From: Heterotrichella gracilis
Lineage: Eukaryota; Sar; Xanthophyceae; Tribonematales; Xanthonemataceae
Reading direction: 5' to 3'
Length of the DNA stretch: 32,014 bases
NCBI GenBank assembly: GCA_032358255.1
Contig: JAULBX010028038.1
Coordinates: forward strand, 1 to 32,014
Below, in pieces: positions 1-16,100 of this stretch. Under the pieces are notes generated by a model. It was not told the DNA's origin. It did no database searches and saw only the letters and a program-made list of their open reading frames with translations. How positions within the stretch are numbered: the stretch's first letter is position 1; each line of letters starts with the position of its first letter. Position numbers and translations under genes: made by a program.

Positions 1-3000
1 CGCCCGCCCCACCTCCCCGCCCAAGCCCCGCCCCTCCCCCCTCCCCCTCTCCCCCACCTGCACCACAAACTGCAAGGTAAGGTCTGGAATTCTGCTCAGA
101 ATGAGTCATCACCACCACTGCACCCTCCACCGTTATAAGAGACAATTCCTTCTTATGTATACACCATGCTCACCTGGCATGCCTCTCAGGACCACATAAC
201 GCACACTGACCACGCAGCGCCATTTTAGGGTTTAGTTGCAGTAAAAGTGGAGTGGTAATGGGCAGGCGCACATACGTTTCCCTTTACTAGGACGAACCTG
301 CGTATATAGAGGCATATAATGCATCAATACACACTTTGTGTGAATACATAACATTGTGGTTTCAGGTACCAGGATATTAGTCTATCTTTTGCTGTCATGA
401 CCGTCATGGGGATTAATTTTCACGTGGATGTGAAATTTGCAGGGAATTTGAGGCCCTGCAGGCCACATGGACCACCTCCCCTGCCTCCACCACTGCCATC
501 TCAATCTTGATCAGCACCGATCGGGGCCAGACTTGGTGCCCGGTGGCTAATGGAACAATCTTCACCGACACCCTACATGGGGGCTCCTCCCCTCTGTGTT
601 TCTTCCCGTCCGTCTCCCTCAAATTCCGGGTGGCCTGGCAGGGGGACGCCACCCTCATGTCCCTCAAATTCGACCTGCTGGCCACCTCCCCGCTCAAGGG
701 TCCTAAACCCGCAGTTCCCATGGGGATGAACCTCGATGGGGTGGATTATTACAGTCCCGGCCTGCCGTTTACGGATGCGTTTCAGATGGGAGGGGGTGAA
801 AGCTGGCCATATGTGCGAGCGGGGACCGATGCCAATGGCTGGCCCCTGGAGCTGAATGCAACCCTGGATGCGCCTCCAGATGTGTACTGGATTGCGGGGA
901 GGAATATGATGCTGACAGGTGCGGGATTGGGGCTCTGCAGGTCACGTGTATCCCTTTTGCAGTGCATTTGCGTTGTATGGATCCTAAAAATCCTCTGCCT
1001 GAAAAACATATCAGCGCCTCAAACCTTAACAACTACAAGCTCACCAACACCCTAAACCTACCTTGAAATCCTAATCCCTACACACCCTGTCTTGCAGCCC
1101 CCGGTGGCCTCCACCCACCCGGCAACTCACCCTAAACCCTAAACCCCCTTGGCAACTACACGCTCACCCTAAACCCTAAACCCTAGAATCCCGTCGCGCA
1201 GACACTGGCGGCCTCTACCCCCCTGGCAACTACACGCCCACCCTAAACCCTAACCCTAGACCCTAAAATCCTGTCGCGCAGACACTGGCGGCCTCTACCC
1301 CCCTGGCAACTACACGCCCACCCTAAACCCTAACCCTAGACCCTAAAATCCCGGCTTGCAGACACTGGCGGCCTCTACCCCCCTGGCAACTACACGCTCA
1401 CCACCAAGGGGAGCGGCACACTGGACATATCAGGGGACACCCCTCAGGTGGTGCTGACCACGCCTGGCACCTGGAAGCTTCCCATCCCCTCCCCGTCCAA
1501 CAACGGTCTCACCATCACCATGACCAAGTCCAAGGCGGGCAACCCCATCACCGGCATCAATCTGTACATGCCAGGTACTTTTGCATATGAAGGCCATGCA
1601 TGGGAAACGAGTGACTGATGGTGATACAAGCATGTTACATGGTCTTCCAAAGAGGAATGGCAATAATCCACTGGGGTTGATATACGTCAGCAAGCCATCA
1701 ATTTACAGGCATTTTTGTCGGCCCTACCTTGCTTATTCTTTAATGAATGGATGGTTGCAAGGGGGTGGGGTGTTGGGGGTGCATATAGTGCATATGATGA
1801 CAAAGGTTGGTGGGGATGAGGATAGGGATGGGGATGGGGATGGAGGTGGGGATGGGGATGGCATATACATACAATTCTCGGGACCTTACGTTAGTCAACC
1901 TGCACCTGCCATGGCTACTGTCTGTGACCCAAATGCTAAATTACCTTCCATGCACCAGGATTTGGGCCCGGGGAGCCAAATTTTGGCACCATCATCAACC
2001 CCGCATACATTGCTAAATTGGGCCCCATCAAGCGGCTGCGGTTCATGGATTGGGGTGACACCAACGCCAACAACCTGGCGCGCTGGGCGGACCGAAACAC
2101 CGCCACCAGCATGAGTCAGACCAGGGAGTAAGCTCACGCTAGGCCACAGTGTGTATGCGCTGCAGCCTAGGGTTTAGAATGTGCCTTAAAAATGGTTGTG
2201 TGTGTCCCTTAGGCTAACATTAGGGTCTCGAATGTGCTGCATTATTTCTGCAGCTATGGTGCATGCACAAAAGCAAGAGATGCTTTTCTATCCCTTTGTC
2301 TTTCACAAGTTGAATCAATAAAGCAAGGAATAAGACAGGTAATGTTGGCCACACAATTGGCTCACGACCCCCTAACCCCACTTCACTCTCAATCCACCAT
2401 TCCCTGCCTCTCCGCAGCTTCACCAGGCGCATGTCCATCGCCTCTGCTGCCTGCACCAACACAACCCTCTTCACCTCCACCTCCCCAGCGGTCCTCATCA
2501 CCACCACCTCCCCACACGGCCTGGTCACTGGGCAACAGGTCAGCGGGAAATTGTGGTCGGATCCTCTCTTATGCTCCTACTACGAGTCTTATGCTCCTAC
2601 TAGTAGCCAAAAGGGGTTCAGTGCGGGCCCTCTTCATCCTTTCTTTGTTGCACATGCCTTGTGTCAGCAGTGCCTCCAAAAGTCACACAGGGCCAGCATT
2701 TGGCCCTTCAATGTGCACACCCCACGGGCTCCATACCCGCAGCATGCTTTGGCCCAAAAAAAAAATCTATTTGTCAACCAATGCTTTGGCCTAAAATGGT
2801 TGACAAATAAACGAGGAAGGTCGCAAAATGTTAACAAATAAGCGAGCAAGGTTTTCTCTTTCCACCAGGTCACGATCTCTGGAACCAATGGCATCATCCA
2901 GCTGCCAGGGGGGGGCAGTAGTGGGTACGACGTAGGGGGTCAGCAGGTGCGGGTGGAGGTGACAGGCGCATCCAGCTTTGTGTATTCGGCCAAGACCTGG

Positions 3001-6000
3001 AGCATGGAATCAGACCTGGTGCCCACGACATGTGTCAGAGCAACACAGGTGGGGGGCTGGGGCAGGCATGGCAATACCTAGTTCCACAATTGTATGGGCA
3101 AAAGGGACCCCCATCTCCCTTTCTATTCAGGGTCCACTGCCCCAGGGCAGTCTGCATGGTCAACAGTGTAGGTTTGTGGTGCAATTTACCCTTGATGATG
3201 CTGCGGCTCCATTTTGGATGCGATTATGCTTTGGAGACGCAGTAATATGTATCGGCAGGGTGAAGGGTATAGGGTTATCCACATAGTGGCCACACACCAA
3301 ATTTCACAACAGTGAGATTCAATTCAATCTGATTCAGAAAAACTTGCCATTTTTGAAGCCTGCAGAAGCCATACACTTTTGTCCTTCCCAGCATCTACGC
3401 GCCAGTGCCACTGCCGCTGCCTGATTTAACAAAAACCCTTGCGCAGGGTATTGTGGAGCTGCAGGTGAGCCCAGGCATTTCCTTGGAGTACATGGCAGCA
3501 ACGGCTAATGCGGTGGGGGCCCACGCCTGGGTTAATGTGCCCCACCTGGCGGACGATGATTTTGTGACAAAAATGGCGGTGCTGCTGCGGGATGCAGTCA
3601 AGGGCAAGGTGTATGTGGAGTACAGTAATGAGGTGAGAGGGGAGGTTACATACAAGGACAACATGCTTTGGGGTACGTACAGGGGTGTGTTGGATATGAT
3701 TTATATTTTGACTATAAAATCCTGATTACACCTGTTTATTTTAGATACTCATCTTGCGCTGTAAGGTTTGCCAAATGGCTCAAGGGTCTGCGATACTGCA
3801 TATCAAGCCTTCAAGTAGTTGGCTTGGGGCAGATTTGCTGCATGGGGTTTAAGGCGCTTCAAACACCTTCATACTTCAGTCGAGGATGTGGTTATTTATA
3901 CAAACAAAATTTTTCTGTGTCCCTGCGCAGGTGTGGAATTGGAGCTTTGAGCAGACCTCCTACGCGCAGTGCATGGCCTCCGCATCTGGCATGACTGCTG
4001 ATGACCGCCACCTGACGTGGTATGGCCAGCGTGCTGGGCAGGTATTCACCATATTCTCAAACGCTTTTTTAACTCAGGCCACGACAAGGTACGTGTACTA
4101 CCCAGCCTGTATTTTGATTGCATTCTGTGGATGCGTTGTTTGAAGGGTTTTGATTTAGGATTTTAAGGCCTGACGGCCTTTGACCTGCATGCAATCCCCA
4201 CGCACGCGCCACATTTCTTTGAAACCCACTTCGTTTTACATGATGGGGGCGTAAGCATGGCAAATCCGCGCCCCTTCAGGCACGCCTGGAAGGAAGAAAC
4301 CCACACCCTTTTTGCATTTTGGGTCTGAAACGGACCGTTGCACCCAGGCCCATTTTGCAATGTTTGACCTGCAAGACGCCATTGAACCCAGGCCCTTTTT
4401 CTTGCAGTTTGGGGCATGCAAGGGGGCATTGAACCCAGGCCCTTTTCTTGCAGTCTGGGGCATGCAAGCGGGCATTGAACCCAGGCCCTTTTCTGCATGT
4501 GTGAGCATGCAAGGGGGCATTGAACCCAGGCCCTTTTCTGCATGTGTGAGCATGCAAGGGGGCATTGAACCCAGGCCCTTTTTCTTGCAGTTTGGGGCAT
4601 GCAAGGAGGCATTGACCCCAGGCCCTTTATTTTTCAGTTTTGGGTATGCAAGGGGGAATTGAACCCAGGCCCTTTTCTTGCAGTCTCGGCATGCAAGCGG
4701 GCATTCAAGTTACGTTTTTTGTATGTAATTTTTTGGCATTTGTATTTGCAGTTTATAGGCAGGTAAGGGGGTTTCAATCCATGCTTTTGGTACTTTAGGG
4801 CATACAATGGGCCTTTAAACCCACGCCCTCTGTGCTCTATGGCACTTGCAAACAAGCATTGAACCCGGCACTCATGGAGGAAGCAATTTCATCAGCAATT
4901 GAACCCAGGGCCTCCTTCCCCGATGCAGGCTGGTGCGCGTGGTTGCTGTGCAGGCTGGTCAGGTGATGTGCAGATGGCAGCCATCCCGCCAGGAGGCGCG
5001 GATGCACTGGCCATTGCTCCATACTTCACAGTATCAAACACAGACATGTACAGGTGAACCTAAACCTCGAACCCTAACCATTGAACTTTGCCTTGCCAAC
5101 CACAGACTGCACGTTTGCCCGAGCAACAACTTCTGCCATGTCATGCAATGACAATGACAAGTTGTGGGCAAGGAGATGAATATGCATTGGCAACGGCCAC
5201 TAGGCGACAGTAACTGCCACTGGTAGTTGCAACTAATTGTCATAACTGTAGCTGGTAACAAATTAAAGGTTGCATGATTGTGATTGTGATTGTGATTGTG
5301 ATTGCCTCAAGCCATGCAGCTGTCCCATGAACCTGTGTGCCCATGTGCTGCAGTGGCGACCGCTATCTGACCATCACCATAGACGAGATCCTGGACCTGG
5401 CGCGAGCAGACATCTGCACAAATGACAGGCGGGCCATCCGTGCATCAGCTGCAGTAGCCGCAAAGTAAGGTGCTGGGGTAGGGGAGCGCATGCTTTATAG
5501 TTGTGCATGGGCCAGGTGGTGAGATCCTGGGAATCTCAGATACTTTCATGGAATTTGAGTATAAGCTTGCCAAACCCGCCAACTAGGTGGTTACATGCAT
5601 TCCAGCAATGAAGCCAGATTAGCCCTCTGACTCAGTCTTGCACATGCGGCACCGAGCGGCTCTTTTCTGGCACTGTGCATACCACATGCTGATCCTAAGC
5701 AACTTGCCCAAACGTCACCATAGCCACACTCTTGTCCTGAGCTTTGCACATATGTTAACCGAACCCTACACCGCGTTTGAGACCCTACACCGCTTTTGAA
5801 CCCCAATCCTAAACCCTATCGAACCCTTTCCTAGGTACGGCGTGCGCCTGGTGGCGTACGAGGGGGGCCAGTCGCTGGGTGGTGACGGCGGCACCTGTGG
5901 GAGCTATGCGTGCGAGAATGTGGACCTGATGCAAGACAAGTTCCAAGCAGCCAATCGTGACTCCCGCATGAAGGGGTTGTATGATGACATGTTCAAATAG

Positions 6001-6527
6001 GGAGGGCAGGGGAGGGAAATGGGTAGCTGAAAAAGGATGCAGTTTAAATAGAAGTCCTATGCGCTAAAGAATACGCTCAAGGACAAATTGCATCCTCTTT
6101 ATAAAGAGGAGGAGTAAGCGAAGGGAAAGGGAGTGGGTGATTACCCTATCAGGTGATGTGTTGGCGCATGCAATAGTTAAAGCCACATTGCTTAATCGGG
6201 ACTCTGTGACAAAACTAACCGCTGTACATTTTGTACGGGAGTGCAGCCAAGCCATTACAAGAGGGTGGCTTGCAACCGATATCCAGTCAACCAGGATGAC
6301 GCCTAGATCTAGAGCCAAAAATTTATATATCTTCAATTTAACCCTAGCCTGTCTGCGTGTGCAACAGGGTATGGGCTGCAGAGGGCGGCTCTGAGTTCTT
6401 TGCGTTTTCCCTCGTTGGGGGCTTCAGCAAGTGGGGCAGCTGGGGCGCACTTGAGCTCATGAACCAGACTGCAGCTACCTCGCCCAAGTATGCAGCAATT
6501 ATGGAGTATGCCAGCTTGGGAGCTTGA
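1..6527 (+). CDS. Secreted clan GH-A-like 'cellulose-binding' type protein with proline-rich linker (5' partial)
   Basis: Exons by splice-site and phase matching: <1-76, 443-918, 1362-1574, 1959-2127, 2418-2538, 2869-3048, 3447-3632, 3931-4088, 4929-5053, 5354-5464, 5835-5978 (or 5990), 6368-6527 (TGA 6525-6527). The first exon is proline-rich (PAPPPRPSPAPPPSPSPPP), like a hydroxyproline-rich linker, so the start and any signal peptide lie left of the window. The rest resembles, from memory, bacterial proteins annotated as cellulose-binding: MNLDGVDYYSPGLPFTDAF, RLRFMDWGDTN, NVPHLADDDFVTKMAVLL, VYVEYSNEVWNWSF, DALAIAPYF, LVAYEGGQSLGG and GGFSKWGSWGALE. The Asn-Glu at 3627-3632 and the Glu of YEGGQ at 5860-5862 sit where clan GH-A enzymes keep the acid/base and the nucleophile; this is inference, and the substrate is unknown. 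Oddities: the frame changes inside the exon at 4929-5053, and an in-frame TAG at 5998-6000 precedes a terminal exon that clearly belongs to the family. It could be a damaged gene. Confidence 0.72.
1097..1405 (+). repeat. 80-bp tandem repeat spanning a 3' splice site and exon start
   Basis: The motif GACACTGGCGGCCTCTACCC begins at 1201, 1281 and 1361, an exact 80-bp period. Each copy has a preceding GCAG acceptor, the same exon-start sequence and a CCCTAAA-rich intron stretch. Two weaker copies precede it, starting near 1097 and 1140. Only the last copy (exon from 1362) continues in frame into the family sequence. Confidence 0.9.
1812..1862. repeat. GGGGAT/GGGATG minisatellite
   Basis: Imperfect tandem GGGATGGGGATG units inside the intron 1575-1958 of gene 1. 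The strand is G-rich, so G-quadruplex formation is possible but untested. Confidence 0.8.
2769..2808. repeat. 12-bp perfect inverted repeat in intron
   Basis: ATTTGTCAACCA (2769-2780) and TGGTTGACAAAT (2797-2808) can pair around a 16-nt loop. The right arm is followed by two diverged direct copies of an ACAAATAAACGAGGAAGG-like unit up to 2851, just before the acceptor at 2867-2868. Confidence 0.8.
4378..4706. repeat. 45-47 bp tandem array of about eight units in an intron
   Basis: The core ATTGAACCCAGGCCC starts at 4381, 4428, 4474, 4519, 4564, 4611 (variant), 4658 and 4703 (variant). Several units carry TTTTCTTGCAG, which looks like a polypyrimidine tract plus 3' splice site. Degenerate copies extend the array left to about 4270 and right to about 4870, filling most of the intron 4089-4928 of gene 1. 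Confidence 0.9.
5274..5304. repeat. (TGTGAT)n microsatellite
   Basis: Between four and five copies of TGTGAT in the intron 5054-5353 of gene 1. Confidence 0.85.
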
Positions 6528-7070
6528 AAATCCTCGGTGAGCTCTAGAATGCATTTGTTTTCGGGCTGTAGGTGGGCACAGTGGCATCAAAACAAAATTG
6601 ATTTTGTTTTTTGCTTCAATATACAATTACAATGTGTGGCATCCCAAATTTTGCAACAACATACTGGGGTTGGTCAATTGGAAAAATAGTGATTTTGAGT
6701 ACCGTATTACTGGAATTGGCAATTTTTTGGTGAACATTGTTATGCAATACCTTCCAACACTCTGTATTTTAGACCTAGGAACGCTTTTTTAAAAGTTGTC
6801 AAGACATGAACAGGAAAGAACGTTACGCCAATGGCATAAAATATTAGTCTTCCCAAATATCTGGGTGCACAACGAGTAGCATGCAGCTAAAGCGTCAGCA
6901 ATATTCCATTGAGCTTGTCAATGTGGTGGTCAAAATATGGAAGGTAAATAACACCCAGACAATTGAGACATTGAACTGTAGAAGGTGCCCACGATTGAAA
7001 ACTGCACAAATTCACAAAGTCTTCGACACAGAATTGATTCATCTGCAGCATGACGCCCTGGAAGCAGTTT
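6528..7070. other. Convergent intergenic region (3' ends of gene 1 and LACS)
   Basis: This stretch is AT-rich and shows no coding signal. It holds a near-perfect palindrome AAAACAAAAT-TG-ATTTTGTTTT at 6589-6610. It also has TTACA at 6627-6631, which on the minus strand reads TGTAA, the green-algal poly(A) signal, about 440 nt past the LACS stop. Confidence 0.6.
6627..6631 (-). promoter_or_regulatory. Candidate TGTAA poly(A) signal for LACS
   Basis: TGTAA on the minus strand, downstream of the LACS stop at 7071. This pentamer is the usual polyadenylation signal of chlorophyte algae. It is short enough to occur by chance. Confidence 0.3.
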
Positions 7071-12117
<5,047 letters not shown>

Positions 12118-12785
12118 CGTACAGGAATTGCGTTATGGAAGGTCAGTGAATGAAGGCCTGATATAGGCTCCGTGCTGGGTTTGGCTTTGCTAGGTGGGGC
12201 CGTGGTGGAGGAACGGTACGGATGCAAGGGCTACGGCATCCATAGATGCCGTGGCACCACTGGCACCGCTTTTTAAAACGTGCAAAGGGTCGTTTAGAAC
12301 AACTAATACAGGCGCTGTGCAGTATCAACCTTCACCTCTCGGGTTCAAGCCTCAATAGTGCAGCTTGTGCGAAGTGGCGGTGCCCGCTGGCCAGAGGACG
12401 GTTCCGGGCGTGTACCTGCACAACCCTAAACCCTAAACAGTGGCCCCGGTGACCTCGGGAACCCAGTATTTGAAGTGGCTGTTACACTTGACGTTTACGT
12501 GTCGTATGTAAAATATCCTCGTATGTAAACTATCTTGCAATAAGAGAGTGGTCTATGCATGCAAAGCTGCAATGCATGCAAGAGTATAACACTAGCACAA
12601 ACTCCAACAAAGCGCAGGGAACCAAATGCGATTCATGGCGCAGAGCGTGGCAAACTGTGCAGTGCAAAATGCACCAACAGGAACGCAAAAACATGCATAT
12701 CGCAGACTAGTAAAAGGTTACTACGCAGCAGAACAGCATTGAAACCCCGCAAGCACAAACTAGGGTGGCCCACCAGGCTGGGCGG
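12118..12785. other. Intergenic: LACS upstream region and 3' end of the Asl1-like gene
   Basis: No gene was recognised. Both neighbours are on the minus strand, so this stretch holds the LACS promoter and the 3' UTR of the Asl1-like gene. It contains CCCTAAACCCTAAAC at 12424-12438 and TTACA (TGTAA on the minus strand) at 12482-12486. No convincing TATA box was seen. Confidence 0.6.
12482..12486 (-). promoter_or_regulatory. Candidate TGTAA poly(A) signal for the Asl1-like gene
   Basis: TGTAA on the minus strand about 300 nt beyond the stop at 12786-12788. Assigned only from motif and distance. Confidence 0.3.
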
Positions 12786-13170
12786 TTATAATGATGGGGA
12801 GTCTGGAGGAGGTGGTGATTCTGGAGGTGGTGGTGGTGCTGGTGGTGGCGGCGACTCTGGTGGTGGTGGGGAGTCTGGTGGCGGTGGCCAAGGTGGCTGT
12901 GGTGGGGGTGGTCCTGGTGGTGGTGGGCGTGGTGGCGTTGGCGGCGGTGGGTGTGGCGGCTTTGGTGGTGGCGGGTGTGGCGGCTTTGGTGGTGGCGGGT
13001 GTGGCGGCTTTGGTGGTGGCGGGTGTGGCGGCTTGGGCGGTGGTGGGTGGGGTGGTGGTGGTCTCGGTGGCCGTGGTGGTGGTGGGCGGGGTGGGCGGGG
13101 CGGTGGTGGGTGTGGTGGGCGGGGGGGTGGGGGGCGTGGAGGGCGGGGAGGTGGTGGGGGGGATGGTGGG
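12786..13170 (-). repeat. Coding proline-rich repeat (24-bp units, G-rich on + strand)
   Basis: The 24-bp unit GGCGGCTTTGGTGGTGGC plus GGGTGT recurs about four times around 12953-13045, within a longer GGTGGTGG-type tract. On the minus strand each unit encodes PPPPKPPH, part of the C-terminal tail of the Asl1-like protein. The G-runs are on the template strand of that gene. Confidence 0.9.
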
Positions 13171-16100
13171 TAGTGCACCGCTGTGCAGATGTCTGAACCT
13201 CCCTTGCCAGGCTTTTTTGGTGGGCCACCGTTGTTGAAGCAAGGGTTCTGTGGCAGCAGCTGCAAGGCAGGGGAAGGTAGGGTAATCGTTAGGGTGTGCG
13301 TGTCCCTAGCAACTAGACAACCCCGGTTCAACCCTTAGGGAGTTACTATGGCACTGGGTTGCCTACCTCTATATCTGCTTGCGCAGGTGGTTGAGCAAAT
13401 ATTCAGCTAATTCAGAAATGTATAGTCAAATGCATACAAACTATAGAAACTATTATACCTGCACCAAACCTGCTTGCCTAGCTGGGTGCACCAGATATTC
13501 AGCTTGATCAACTTAACATTACCTGCACACTCTTACAAAATAAGATAATTTGTTACCTGCACAAACTGCTTGCCCAGCTGCGTGAGCCTGTCTGTGGCGC
13601 CGCTGATGAGGCTGCTGCCGCCAGAGCTCCCTGTGGCATCCCAGAAGTATCGCGCCACCTTGGGGTAGATGCGCAGGTAGTGGTCCAGCTGCTGCAGGAA
13701 GGCACTGCGGGAAGGGGGCATCAGGCACGTTAACGAAACCGGTGACCCGATATCCTGAAACCAATTCAGGTGCACATACAGGTGCAAAGCAAAACGAGGG
13801 ATAATGATGCGCTGGATGGTGCATGCACTTCGGGATGTGACGCCAGCCTATCCGAGAGGGGTAAATTCCTGTATTATTTACCAATTGGCAAAGAATACAG
13901 GATATGGGTGGGCCCGCCTTTGATCCTGTAAAAAACCAGTGTTTTTAACATCACTCTCTAAGCATTCCATCTTGCTGGAGAAGAATAACAGGGCGACTGC
14001 CCTCGAGTGCAGTGGCAGGCTCCCACCACTACTCTGAAAACCTGTTAACCCTGGAGGTACATTAGGCAAGCGCACATGGGCTCCCCACCTGTCCATGGTC
14101 AAGGAGCAGGTCTCGATCTTTATTGCCACTGGTACCCACCACTATTTTTGGGCCACGGTACCCATTCCGACCAGGGCACATGTGACCCCCACTGGTCCAC
14201 CTGGCGCTCACCTATTGGCTGCCGAATCTCCCCCAGGGCAAGACACCTTCATCAGCCACATGGGCTTGCCTAGCTGGGATATGACATGCAGGTACAGCCT
14301 GGCATCCAGCATGGTGCAGGTGTTGAGCTCGATAGCCACTGCGTCTACGGTGGTGCCGCAATCCACCAGGAAGGCTTCGAGCCAATCCCGGGAACTCATT
14401 GGGCAGACCCCCGGGATGACAAAGGGGCAGTAGGCCAGGGTGGGTGCCACTCGGAGAGAGTAGCTGCCCTTGCGCAGGCCTGTGCGGGGACAACGTAGCG
14501 TTCACACTGGTTCATATGTAAATTGCTCAGAAATTAATCCACTAATTATATTCAAATCAATTTATTAAATTTTGATTTTCAGATTCACACATCATCGTTT
14601 GCATTCCTGGGATGGATGCATAGGTTTGGACCCAAATGATTTGCTTATATGGCTAGTGATTCAATGCATGTGGCTGAATACCCTCCCACTCCAGACGTTG
14701 CAGGACGGCATATCACTCACCCTTGGTTGCAGCCTTGTATGCCTTACAGGCCTTCTGTGGAGTCTGGGCCGAAGAGGCACCTATGAGGCTGGCACTCAGG
14801 TTCGGCTCCCAGGGGCCAATGAGCACCGTGTGCTTGAAGCCAGGTGGCATGCTGGGCTTGGCACCGCTTGCATCCAGGCTCACAATGGTTTCGCCTGCTG
14901 CCGTCGGGCACCTGCAAATAGTGTCAAGTCGTTTTTCCACTTTGTGCAAAACATATTTTGATAATCACCCTCATATTGGTACACCCTCCTGGTACAGCCA
15001 TTTGGTCAGGAGGACTTTAATTTATAACTGTGATATATAAAAGTCCTCCTGGCCTGGTAACATATTCCAACAAGACTTTGTTTTGTGTACAGGGCAAGCC
15101 TACCTATTCCATGCGTAGCGGTCATAGTAGCAGGGGTAAAACAGCTGCGCAATATCCTTGCACCCGGATGAGGAAAAGACGTTCATCATCACGCAAGGGC
15201 GCAGGGCCAGGTTCTTCTGGGGGGGGGGCGCGGGAGGGAACCTGCCCGGCTTACCCCCCTTGAGGGCTTTTAGCTTTGTCCACACACCTGAGCCACATTC
15301 CAAAAAGTCAGAAATAGAACAGGTACACCAGGTCAGAATTAAGCGCATGCTGCAGAGCTGGCTGTTAAACAAGGCAAGCTGCTGTAATTCTGGCTGCTAT
15401 ACTGAATTGGAAGTAGTTCAGGTCAGGAGTAACTCTAATCCCCCTTGGAAGTGCCTGAATATTAATCTCACCTCCACCAGGTGTCTGTTCTGTAGGGTTT
15501 AGAGTTTATGGTCCAGGATTTAGGGTTAACCCCAAATCCCTTTTCGGTGCCTTCAGTTTTCTCACCTCCAACCACTGACAGCTTGCCCCCTGTCACCAGC
15601 GCAGACCCTAGGGTAACCACGTGGCCATCTGGCGACGGCTCGGTGCCTATCCAATAGTAGCGCTGGACCACGGATTGGGTGGACAAATAATCATCCATCG
15701 CCTGCGAATACATATCAGAAGTTGTAATTGCAATTATAGTTGTAATTGTCACTGTAACTGTACTGGTAGTCGTTGATTGGAATTACATGTAGTTGATAGG
15801 CGTCCATTGCATACAACCACAGAAATGTAAACGTGGATGACACTGGAGCAGGTAGTTGAGGCCATGGGTGTTCCAACACGCACGTCTGGTTATTGCAAAT
15901 CTGGCGCAATATGCTGGGCATGATAATGCCAATGCTCCATGTCAGCCCATCATTACTCTTCCCGGTCTCAAATTTGAGTCCCAATGCACCACATTTTCAG
16001 AAGCCTGACCGCCTTGAGGAAAGCAGCATACTATGAGAAGCTAATCTCCGGGATCCAAATGTCATCCAAAATATCAGGGCATGCCACCTTGACTAAACGC

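Noticed and set aside
1..60. C-rich start as mere low-complexity DNA
   Set aside because: It reads as a proline-rich exon whose phase-2 donor at 77 matches the acceptor at 442, so it was kept as coding.
4163..4612. Minus-strand ORFs of repeated MPPCMPQTARKRAWVQ-like units
   Set aside because: Translation of the intronic 45-47 bp array in several frames; no start context, splice or family support.
4378..4706. CRISPR-like array
   Set aside because: The units are contiguous and similar over their whole length, with no unique spacers; the context is a eukaryotic intron.
12559..13173. Plus-strand Gly-rich ORF (and overlapping Val/Trp-rich ORFs)
   Set aside because: Frame shadows of the proline-rich tail on the minus strand; only the proline frame joins the upstream exons in phase and carries the NPCFNNGG linker.
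12707..13228. Minus-strand His/Pro- and Thr/Pro-rich ORFs
   Set aside because: Alternative frames of the same repeat; not consistent with exon 13557-13704 phase.
15217..15254. 38-nt intron (GTAAGC...CCCCCCAG) in Asl1-like exon 5
   Set aside because: Its removal would break the frame; reading through keeps phase and gives a plausible PPAPPPQKN linker.
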